Assembly: GCA_030146705.1 (NCBI GenBank)
Contig: JASLBE010000014.1
Coordinates: 1 to 7,908 of the forward strand
DNA length: 7,908 nucleotides
Direction: 5' to 3'
Source of the DNA: Tissierellales bacterium
Lineage (GTDB): Bacteria; Bacillota; Clostridia; Tissierellales; Tissierellaceae
Shown here: piece by piece, positions 1 through 5,936 of the stretch
How the letters are laid out: each line of letters begins with the position of its first letter
Numbering within the stretch: position 1 is the first letter of the stretch
Notes under the pieces: model-generated
What the model saw: the letters and a program-made list of their open reading frames with translations, nothing else
Told to the model about the DNA's origin: nothing
The model's database searches: none
Translations under genes and position numbers: made by a program

Positions 1-327
1 CAAGGGATTAGTGTAGGAGATTTTCTTTATACATCTGGCCAGCTTCCAATAGATATGGAAACAGGAGACTTAATAGTAGATGATGTTGCAAGGGCTACAA
101 AGGCTTCCTTAGACAATGTTAGAAGTATTTTACTAGAGGCAGGTTTGGATATGGATAACATTGTAAAAACCTTGATTTTTATAACTAATATGGATGACTT
201 TGCAGAAGTAAATGCAGCCTATGAAGATTACTTTAAAGATCATAAGCCAGCCAGGTCATGCGTAGAAGTATCAAAACTTCCTAAGGGTGCTACTGTAGAA
301 ATAGAGGTTATAGCATATAAGGGATAG
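1..327 (+). CDS. ridA: RidA/YjgF family reactive enamine/imine deaminase, 5'-truncated by window edge
   Basis: The frame is open from base 1 to a TAG at 325-327 and encodes the last 108 residues of a RidA-family protein. The family is usually about 125 residues, so roughly 17-20 N-terminal residues lie outside the window. RidA proteins are small cytosolic trimers that hydrolyse reactive enamines/imines such as 2-aminoacrylate, formed by PLP-dependent enzymes. Visible signatures are the early SGQLPID segment (fragment residues 12-18), the PARSCVEV motif and the VEIEVIAY C-terminus. The arginine in PARSC (fragment R85) and the glutamate 15 residues later (E100) match the substrate-binding Arg105 and Glu120 of E. 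coli RidA, so the active deaminase subgroup is likely. An internal ATG at 55-57 is not a plausible start because the conserved SGQ motif precedes it. The gene ends 15 nt before rsfS, on the same strand, so the two are probably co-transcribed. Confidence 0.93.
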   Translation, partial: QGISVGDFLYTSGQLPIDMETGDLIVDDVARATKASLDNVRSILLEAGLDMDNIVKTLIFITNMDDFAEVNAAYEDYFKDHKPARSCVEVSKLPKGATVEIEVIAYKG

Positions 328-342
328 TCCAAGGAGGTAATA

Positions 343-675
343 ATGGATATAGAAAAACAAGTAGAGGAAATTGTAAGGGCTTGTGAGGATAAGAAGGCTA
401 TAGATATTAAGGTATTAGACCTTTCTATGAAGTCCTCAGTTGCAGATAAATTTGTAATAGCAAGTGGTAATTCTTCAACTCAAGTAAAGGCAATATCAGA
501 TTCAGTAGAAGAGGCAATGGATGAACTTACTGGAGAAAACTTTATAAGAGAAGGATATAGTGCTGGAAAGTGGATTGTACTGGATTATACTGATGTGGTA
601 GTCCATATATTCCATAAGGACGAGAGAGAATTTTACGACTTAGAAAGACTATGGGAAGAAAATACTTCCAATTAA
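343..675 (+). CDS. rsfS: Ribosome silencing factor RsfS (YbeB/Iojap family)
   Basis: This is a complete 110-residue protein, normal length for the family. RsfS binds ribosomal protein L14 on the 50S subunit and blocks 30S joining, which lowers translation when nutrients run short. Diagnostic segments are DKFVIASGNSSTQ (residues 35-47), the EGYSAGKWIVLDYTDVVVHIF stretch (70-90, shown here only as family signature) and FYDLERLW (97-104). The ATG is preceded by an ideal AAGGAGGT at 331-338, which fixes the start. In many Firmicutes rsfS follows nadD and yqeK; here the upstream neighbour is a RidA gene 15 nt away, so local order has been rearranged. A strong hairpin follows the stop codon. Confidence 0.95.
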   Translation: MDIEKQVEEIVRACEDKKAIDIKVLDLSMKSSVADKFVIASGNSSTQVKAISDSVEEAMDELTGENFIREGYSAGKWIVLDYTDVVVHIFHKDEREFYDLERLWEENTSN

Positions 676-676
676 A

Positions 677-704
677 AAAAGCTGTCTATATCTAGACAGC
701 TTTT
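677..704. terminator. Bidirectional intrinsic terminator between rsfS and the carboxypeptidase gene
   Basis: AAAAGCTGTCTA (677-688) pairs perfectly with TAGACAGCTTTT (693-704) around a TATC loop, giving a 12-bp stem. On the minus strand the hairpin runs into seven consecutive T, a good U-tract. On the plus strand the T-run is only four, so termination of rsfS transcripts may be weaker. The arm at 693-704 overlaps the minus-strand stop codon (703-705). Confidence 0.88.
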
Positions 705-2064
705 AACGTTTAATTCTTTTTTTCTTAATTCTTTTTGCCTGTTCTATTTTTTTTCGTCTCTTAATTTTAGCTCTTTTTCTTAAGACTTTTACCCTCATAA
801 TAAAAAAGAAGGCAAATACAAATAAGTACCATTTATTTAATAATCTCCTATACCAAACCAGGTTAGGATCTTTACTAATATTTGCTGTTGACACAACATC
901 GGCTTTTGTAATAATCTTATCATCAATTAAATAGGCTATTTCTCCAATTTTCGCCCCCTTCTTTATAGGTGCCGAGAGGTCCTTAAGAGGAGTCACCTTG
1001 GTCTTTATATCATCAATAGCTCCACTATAAACTGTGTAGGTTAAGTTATCTTTTAAGACCCCAGCTACAAAAGGAGTAGTAGCATTTTTAAGCTTAAAGT
1101 TATCAATAAACTGGTTTTTAAAGCCTAATGTATGGCCAGTAAACTGTTCAAAACCATAATCAAAAAGCTTATGAGTATCTACATATATATTTTCACTATC
1201 TGAATTTAATACAACAGCAATTAAAGACCTATTACCCTGCTCAACACAGGAAACTAAACAAGAATTGGCAGTTGTTGTATAGCCTGTTTTAATACCAATT
1301 GCTCCATCATACTTAATTGGCACATCCTTACCATTTACATTTATAGTTTGAGTGCTATAAATTAACCTATTGGCAGATTTTAAGTAGCGGGGTTCAGTTT
1401 TTTTGTTGGTTGGAGGTATATTATAAGTATATTCCTTTACTATATTCCTAAAAGTATCATTTTTCATGGCATATTTAGAAATTAAGGCTAGGTCATAAGC
1501 TGTGCTATAATGATTGTCGTCATGTAGGCCATTAGGGTTTACGAAATTAGTATTCTTAGCCCCTAGTTCATCGGCCTTGCTATTCATAAGGTCTACAAAA
1601 GCATCAATGCTACCAGATATGTGTTTGGCAATTGCTAGGGCAGAATCATTAGCAGATTCAATTAAAAGGGCATATAGCAAGTTTTTTAGGGTTAATTGCT
1701 CCCCAATATCTAAGGCTATATGGCTACCAGAAGTAAGGTCTGTAATTTCCTTATCAACAGTTACAATATCATCTAAGTTGCCCAGTTCTATTGCTAAAAT
1801 AGCAGTCATAATTTTTGTAGTGCTTGCTGGATAAAGCTTTTTATTTGAGTTTTTTTCAAATAAAACTTGAGAGCTATTAGAATCCATTAAAATAGCACCT
1901 TCACCAAAAATACCAAGTTCATTGTCAGATGGGTCATTAGGTTTTTCCTCATTTTTAGTAAGATCTGACTTTTTATCTAGGGTATCTTTACCTTCTTCTG
2001 CAAAAGAAGAAAGTGGCGTAATAAGTAGTATTATGGAAAGAAAAAATGTTAAAATTCTTTTCAA
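703..2064 (-). CDS. D-alanyl-D-alanine carboxypeptidase (peptidase S11, DacA/DacF-type low-molecular-weight PBP)
   Basis: The enzyme removes the terminal D-Ala from peptidoglycan pentapeptides outside the cytoplasmic membrane and so limits cross-linking. With the TTG start at 2064-2062 it has 453 residues. Order: signal peptide (1-22, basic start, hydrophobic core, SFA at the cleavage site), charged linker (23-50), S11 catalytic domain, PBP5-like C-terminal beta domain (about 320-393), one membrane segment (about 412-423) and a very basic tail. All three catalytic motifs are present: STTK (S81 nucleophile, K84), SAN (137-139) and KTG (259-261). The frame opens at a GTG (2073-2071), but that GTG lies inside the Shine-Dalgarno-like AAAGGCGGTG, whereas the TTG follows it by 6 nt, so TTG is preferred. 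The gene is monocistronic, convergent with rsfS and divergent from comEA. The S11 assignment is firm; the choice among dacA/dacF paralogues cannot be made from the window. Confidence 0.94.
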   Translation of the reverse strand: MKRILTFFLSIILLITPLSSFAEEGKDTLDKKSDLTKNEEKPNDPSDNELGIFGEGAILMDSNSSQVLFEKNSNKKLYPASTTKIMTAILAIELGNLDDIVTVDKEITDLTSGSHIALDIGEQLTLKNLLYALLIESANDSALAIAKHISGSIDAFVDLMNSKADELGAKNTNFVNPNGLHDDNHYSTAYDLALISKYAMKNDTFRNIVKEYTYNIPPTNKKTEPRYLKSANRLIYSTQTINVNGKDVPIKYDGAIGIKTGYTTTANSCLVSCVEQGNRSLIAVVLNSDSENIYVDTHKLFDYGFEQFTGHTLGFKNQFIDNFKLKNATTPFVAGVLKDNLTYTVYSGAIDDIKTKVTPLKDLSAPIKKGAKIGEIAYLIDDKIITKADVVSTANISKDPNLVWYRRLLNKWYLFVFAFFFIMRVKVLRKRAKIKRRKKIEQAKRIKKKRIKR

Positions 2065-2070
2065 TAAGTT

Positions 2071-2080
2071 CACCGCCTTT
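2071..2080 (-). promoter_or_regulatory. Ribosome binding site that decides the carboxypeptidase start
   Basis: On the minus strand AAAGGCGGTG is one mismatch from AAAGGAGGTG and ends 6 nt before TTG (2064-2062). The in-frame GTG at 2073-2071 is part of this element and would have almost no spacing to it. The placement favours the TTG start. Confidence 0.6.
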
Positions 2081-2092
2081 CTATGCTACATA

Positions 2093-2121
2093 ATTATATC
2101 AGATTTATAATGTTTTTTTAA
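2093..2121 (-). promoter_or_regulatory. Predicted sigma-A promoter for the carboxypeptidase gene
   Basis: On the minus strand a perfect TATAAT (plus coordinates 2098-2093) lies 17 nt after TTAAAA (2121-2116; 4 of 6 matches to TTGACA). Transcription would begin near 2086, giving a leader of about 20 nt to the TTG start, enough to hold the ribosome binding site. The background is AT-rich, so the -35 box is weaker evidence than the -10 box. Confidence 0.6.
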
Positions 2122-2132
2122 TAAATTATTAT
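2104..2132 (+). promoter_or_regulatory. Possible promoter for the comEA-regulator-comEC cluster
   Basis: TTTATA (2104-2109; 4 of 6) and TATTAT (2127-2132; 5 of 6) are 17 nt apart, and transcription would start about 16 nt before the comEA ATG. A perfect TATAAT also occurs at 2106-2111 but lacks a convincing -35 box. The element overlaps the divergent carboxypeptidase promoter. It lies in very AT-rich sequence, so chance matches are likely. Confidence 0.35.
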
Positions 2133-2154
2133 AAAATAAAAATTGGAGGGAAAA

Positions 2155-2775
2155 ATGGATAAATTTAACAAGAGGGAAAAAATATTAATTGGCCTAATAA
2201 TCATAATCATTATATTTTTTAGCCTAATTTTAAAAAACTTTCTTGTAGAAAATGAAATAAATGATATAGTTGAAATAGAAAATTATGAAAATGAAGAAAA
2301 AAATAATGAAACTAAGGAAACAGAAGAAAATCAAAGTTTAGAGAGTAAAGAACCAGAAATTATGGTATATATAACTGGTAATATTAAAAATCCTGGCTTA
2401 ATAGAATTAGAGTCAGGTAGTAGGCTTAAGGATGTTGTAGACCTAGCAGGTGGCTACTTGGAAGAAACAGATATAAATCAAATAAACCTAGCCAGGAGGG
2501 TAGTAGATGAAGAGAAAATATACATACCTAGGCTGGGAGAAGAGGTCCAGCTGGAGACTACTAATGAAAATAGTGGCAATAATGGGAAAATAAATATAAA
2601 TACTTGCAGTAAGGAAGAGCTAGAGTCTCTACCTGGTATTGGGAGTAAAAAAGCAGACCTAATACTAGAGTATAGGAAGGCTGATAAGTTTAATAGTATA
2701 GAAGATATAATGAAGGTTTCTGGTATAGGAGAAAAGACTTTCCACGGCTTTAAGGATAGTATATGTGTAAAATAA
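2155..2775 (+). CDS. comEA: ComEA, membrane-anchored competence DNA receptor (SLBB + helix-hairpin-helix)
   Basis: The 206-residue product has the full ComEA architecture. A short basic N-terminus is followed by one transmembrane helix (about 10-31), then an acidic, Asn/Glu-rich extracellular linker (32-66), an SLBB domain (about 68-130, with VYITGNIKNPG and YIPRLGEE) and a C-terminal helix-hairpin-helix DNA-binding domain (about 145-206). The two hairpin motifs are LPGIG (159-163) and VSGIG (188-192); the domain opens with the typical ININTCSKEEL. ComEA binds incoming double-stranded DNA at the outer face of the membrane and passes it to ComEC. The ATG at 2155 follows GGAGGG (2145-2150). The frame extends to a TTG at 2143, but that would place the ribosome binding site inside the gene, so ATG is chosen. 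The gene is first in a rightward cluster with comEC, but a response regulator gene separates them. Confidence 0.93.
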   Translation: MDKFNKREKILIGLIIIIIIFFSLILKNFLVENEINDIVEIENYENEEKNNETKETEENQSLESKEPEIMVYITGNIKNPGLIELESGSRLKDVVDLAGGYLEETDINQINLARRVVDEEKIYIPRLGEEVQLETTNENSGNNGKININTCSKEELESLPGIGSKKADLILEYRKADKFNSIEDIMKVSGIGEKTFHGFKDSICVK

Positions 2776-2782
2776 GCTTTAT

Positions 2783-2813
2783 GGTTATATATAAATAAGT
2801 TAAGGGTATATAT
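2783..2813 (+). repeat. Imperfect direct repeat GGkTATATAT upstream of the response regulator gene
   Basis: GGTTATATAT (2783-2792) and GGGTATATAT (2804-2813) match at 9 of 10 positions and are 21 bp apart start to start, about two helical turns. They lie in the 67-bp gap between comEA and the regulator. OmpR-family proteins bind tandem direct repeats on one DNA face, so an autoregulatory operator is conceivable. The AT-rich setting makes chance similarity equally plausible. Confidence 0.25.
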
Positions 2814-2842
2814 GACATATGCGAATACAGAGGTGATTATTT

Positions 2843-3529
2843 ATGGGGAAAAGAGTATTAGTAGTAGACGGGGATAAAGATTTTGTAAAGGGACTTGCTT
2901 ACCACCTAAATCAAGTTGGATATACGATATTTGCCTTGTATGAAGGAAGGAATGCAGTAAAAGAGTTGGGTAACCAACATTATGACTTAGTATTATTAGA
3001 ATTAGACCTACCAGATGTAAATGGACTAGACCTATGTAAGGAGATTAGAAAAGAATATACAGTACCTATAATAATTCTTAGTAAGAAATCGGCCTTAATG
3101 GACCAAATAGTTGCTTTGGAATCTGGAGCTGATGATTATCTAGTAAAGCCATTTAATATAGAGGAATTAAAGGTTAGGATAAAGGTGATTTTTAGGAGGA
3201 TAGAGTATAGTGATGGAAGTAAGCTTGAAGAAAACCTAGAGATAGGTGATTTTAAGATTAATACCATAGGCAGGACTATTGAAATCCATAATAAGGAGAT
3301 TAACCTAACAGGTAAAGAATTTGACCTATTTTATGTGCTAATAACAAATCCAGGCAAGGTATTTACTAGGGAGGAACTACTTAAGCTAGTTTGGGGAGAA
3401 GACTATTTTGGTGATGGAAGAACCATAGATGTTCATATTAGAAGGATTAGAAAGAAACTTTTAGAGGTAATAGACGAGGATATTTATATTTTAACCAAGT
3501 GGGGTGTAGGATATTACTTTGAACCATAG
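2843..3529 (+). CDS. OmpR/PhoB-family response regulator, atypical receiver lacking the phosphoacceptor Asp
   Basis: The 228-residue protein has a receiver domain (about 3-118) and an OmpR-type winged-helix DNA-binding domain (about 131-227), normal length for the family. The output domain looks intact: LTGKEFDLFYVL (155-166), FTREELLKLVWG (174-185) and recognition helix RTIDVHIRRIRKKL (193-206). The receiver is altered. At the end of beta-3, where typical members read LLDLxLP, it reads LLELDLP, so the phosphoacceptor position is E53. D55 falls at a variable position and cannot substitute structurally. The acidic pocket, usually two adjacent acids, is D9-G10-D11, with glycine at the second position. 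The switch hydroxyl (S80) and lysine (K102 in VKPF) are kept. The ATG follows GAGGTGAT (2830-2837), a strong ribosome binding site. No histidine kinase gene is adjacent. It probably acts without phosphorylation; targets are unknown, but the location suggests competence or its own cluster. Confidence 0.93.
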   Translation: MGKRVLVVDGDKDFVKGLAYHLNQVGYTIFALYEGRNAVKELGNQHYDLVLLELDLPDVNGLDLCKEIRKEYTVPIIILSKKSALMDQIVALESGADDYLVKPFNIEELKVRIKVIFRRIEYSDGSKLEENLEIGDFKINTIGRTIEIHNKEINLTGKEFDLFYVLITNPGKVFTREELLKLVWGEDYFGDGRTIDVHIRRIRKKLLEVIDEDIYILTKWGVGYYFEP

Positions 3530-3540
3530 TGGGTGGTTAG

Positions 3541-5901
3541 ATGGATAGGAAGTTTTTTGAAATTACATTTTTTTTACTAGTGGGCATAATAAGCAGCTAT
3601 TATTTAATGGGTAATATTTTAAAACTATCCCTAGTAGTTATAATATTTATATCGATAGGTTTATTTATAGATTTAAAAAATAGGGAGAAAAGACTGATTA
3701 TATCCAGTCTTTTTATTTTTTTAGGTATTTTTATAGTTTTTAGTAACTTGAAGACCAGTAGGCTCTTAAAACTAAGAGATAAGGACTTATTAGTAGGGGG
3801 TATGGTGAGCCAGATAGAAAGTGGGGAAGAAAAACAGAAAATCCTTCTAAGAGTAGATAGGATTAATAAAACATCTATTAGTAAAGAGGATATTTTACTT
3901 ACCTATAGGGGGAAGGAAAACTTTAGCCTAGGAGATAGGCTAGTAGTTAGCTTAAGTCCTAGGCTGGCAAATGAAAACACCAATCCAAAGTTATTTAACT
4001 ATAGGCAGCACTTGCTGTCTAAGAAGATATATGTTACTAGTCAAATTAAGGATGGGGATATTCACTTTAAAGAAGGAAGTAGAAGCTGGGCTTACAGGAT
4101 GAAAAATGGATTTAAAACTAGGGTTGAATCCTCCTTGGAAGATGGATTTAATAAGAGGAATAAGGACCTGCTTAAGTCTATAATTCTTGGTGAAAATTAT
4201 TTAATGGAGGAGGACTTAAATCTCTATAGGGACCTAGGACTAGGTCATATTTTAGCAGCATCAGGACTACATATTGGGATAATAGCCCTATCCTTGGAAT
4301 TTGTATTTGGACTTCTAAAGACTAATAAAAATTTAAATAGGATAATTATTTTAAGCTTCCTTTGGTTTTATGGTTTTTTAATAAATTTTCCACTTTCTAT
4401 TTTAAGGGCCAATATAATGATTAGTATTTACTACTTGTCTATGAACCTTTGCCTGCCCTATGATTATAAAAATACAATTTTTTTCACAATGACCTGCCTA
4501 CTTATTTGGAACCCATTTGCCATTTTTAGCCTAAGCTTCATCTTATCTTTTGCAGCTGTTATATCCCTGGCCTATATAAGTCCAATTTTGGAGGCTTGGC
4601 TTACAAGATATATTGGGGAGTTTGCAAGGCTAGTTGGACCAATTCTAGGAGTAAACCTAGGCCTTTTACCAATTACGACCTATTACTTTAATAATTTCCA
4701 GCCCTTATCTATAATATCTAACATAGTGGTAGTGCCCCTTATAAGCTTGGTTTTAAACCTAGCTGTGGTCTTGGTTATTTTTGCTAATAATTTATTATTT
4801 TTAAAATTAATTTTAAACCTGGTCTTAAACTTTAAATTTTTTATAATAGATATTCTATCAATAGTAAATAAAAATATTACTATGTTTTCTCCAAATATTG
4901 AAGAGATCCTAATATTCTATCTGTTTATTTTTATCTTGCTCTACTTTTATAAAAATAAGGATTTAATAAGGGAAACAGCTGGGCTTACTTTGCTCCTATC
5001 TAGCCTATATGGACTAGTATTTATTTATGGGGCCTATTTTAGGGAGGAATTACAGATAAACTTTGTAGATGTTGGCCAGGGAGACTTTACCCATATAAAT
5101 TATAAAAATAAAAATTATATAATAGATACTGGTGGGGAAGTATTTGGAAACTTTAGTATTGGACAAAATATAAGCTTACCATACCTTGTTAAGCATAATA
5201 TTTCAAGCCTAGAAGCTGTTTTTATAAGCCATTTTCACGAGGACCATAGTAGGGCCTTGGAAGACTTATTAGGTGAAATAAAAATAGATAATTTATTTAT
5301 AAGCTATATACCAGAAAATAATAGGACCTATGGGATAGTGGAAAAAAACCTTAAACCAAGACTACTTAAGGCAGGTGATAAGGTTAATCTTGCCAATGAT
5401 CTTAAGTTTTATGTTATAAGTCCTGCTAGGGAGTATCTTGATGAGAACAACAAGTCTATGGTTGGGGTTTTAACTTATAGGAATTTTAAGGGGCTCTTTA
5501 CTGGAGATATGGAACTAGAGGTTGAGAGAGATTTACTTTTAAAGAATATAGGGAAGATGGACCTAATAAAAGTGCCCCACCATGGAAGTAAGACATCTTC
5601 TAGCCTAGAATTTTTAGAAAAAATAAGGCCAAGTTTGGCAATCTTTAGTGTTGGGAGAAATAATAGGTTTAACCACCCTAATGAGGAAGTTGTGGAAAGA
5701 TACCAGGCTATAAATAGTAAAATTTATAAGACAAGTAGGTCTGGTAGGATAAATGTTAAAATAGGTAGGAAGTTAAGAGTTTCTGGTTATTTAACTAGGA
5801 AAAAACTTGGCTATAGGGAGATTTTTTACTACTATATTGTAGCCCTTTTACTTATCAACTATATAGACAAATATTTAAGGACTAGAAAGTATTTTATTTA
5901 G
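3541..5901 (+). CDS. comEC: ComEC/Rec2 competence DNA channel protein with metallo-beta-lactamase-like domain
   Basis: ComEC is the membrane channel that takes single-stranded DNA into the cell during transformation. The 786 residues show the standard three parts: an N-terminal pair of hydrophobic segments plus soluble OB-like region (DUF4131, about 1-170), the polytopic Competence core (about 205-500, including HILAASGLHIG at 236-246), and a metallo-beta-lactamase-like domain (about 504-745). That domain has FVDVGQGD (508-515), DTGG (529-532), the metal-binding HFHEDH (564-569), TGD (654-656), PHHGS (679-683) and NHP (711-713), consistent with a nuclease acting on the non-transferred strand. 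A further hydrophobic stretch (IFYYYIVALLLINYI, 761-775) followed by a basic end is unusual after this domain. The start is 11 nt after the regulator stop; its ribosome binding site (GGGTGG, 3531-3536) is weak, so translation may be low or coupled. No frameshift was seen. Confidence 0.95.
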   Translation: MDRKFFEITFFLLVGIISSYYLMGNILKLSLVVIIFISIGLFIDLKNREKRLIISSLFIFLGIFIVFSNLKTSRLLKLRDKDLLVGGMVSQIESGEEKQKILLRVDRINKTSISKEDILLTYRGKENFSLGDRLVVSLSPRLANENTNPKLFNYRQHLLSKKIYVTSQIKDGDIHFKEGSRSWAYRMKNGFKTRVESSLEDGFNKRNKDLLKSIILGENYLMEEDLNLYRDLGLGHILAASGLHIGIIALSLEFVFGLLKTNKNLNRIIILSFLWFYGFLINFPLSILRANIMISIYYLSMNLCLPYDYKNTIFFTMTCLLIWNPFAIFSLSFILSFAAVISLAYISPILEAWLTRYIGEFARLVGPILGVNLGLLPITTYYFNNFQPLSIISNIVVVPLISLVLNLAVVLVIFANNLLFLKLILNLVLNFKFFIIDILSIVNKNITMFSPNIEEILIFYLFIFILLYFYKNKDLIRETAGLTLLLSSLYGLVFIYGAYFREELQINFVDVGQGDFTHINYKNKNYIIDTGGEVFGNFSIGQNISLPYLVKHNISSLEAVFISHFHEDHSRALEDLLGEIKIDNLFISYIPENNRTYGIVEKNLKPRLLKAGDKVNLANDLKFYVISPAREYLDENNKSMVGVLTYRNFKGLFTGDMELEVERDLLLKNIGKMDLIKVPHHGSKTSSSLEFLEKIRPSLAIFSVGRNNRFNHPNEEVVERYQAINSKIYKTSRSGRINVKIGRKLRVSGYLTRKKLGYREIFYYYIVALLLINYIDKYLRTRKYFI

Positions 5902-5911
5902 CCTATATAAT
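5883..5911 (+). promoter_or_regulatory. Possible promoter ahead of holA
   Basis: TAGAAA (5883-5888; 4 of 6) and a perfect TATAAT (5906-5911) are 17 nt apart, straddling the comEC stop codon. Transcription would begin near 5918, just before the holA ribosome binding site. Such a promoter would uncouple an essential replication gene from the competence genes. The AT-rich context keeps confidence low. Confidence 0.35.
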
Positions 5912-5924
5912 ATATATTATGGTT

Positions 5925-5930
5925 GGGAGG
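5925..5930 (+). promoter_or_regulatory. Ribosome binding site that decides the holA start
   Basis: GGGAGG ends 6 nt before TTG (5937-5939). The in-frame ATG at 5919 lies upstream of this element and has no Shine-Dalgarno sequence of its own, only AT-repeat sequence. The TTG start is therefore preferred. Confidence 0.7.
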
Positions 5931-5936
5931 GATAGC

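Noticed and set aside
1514..1834. Open frame of 106 codons on the plus strand
   Set aside because: It lies wholly antisense to the S11 catalytic domain of the carboxypeptidase, has no good ribosome binding site and no recognisable protein features.
1922..2110. Open frame of 62 codons on the plus strand
   Set aside because: It is antisense to the signal peptide and linker of the carboxypeptidase and runs through its promoter; it lacks a ribosome binding site.
2776..2842. Separate promoter for the response regulator gene
   Set aside because: TATATA-like strings occur, but none has a -35 box at 16-18 nt with four or more matches, so transcription from comEA upstream is the simpler reading.
2996..3016. 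D55 of the response regulator as an alternative phosphoacceptor
   Set aside because: The acceptor is four residues before the conserved Pro at the end of beta-3; D55 is only two before it, at a position that varies in the family.
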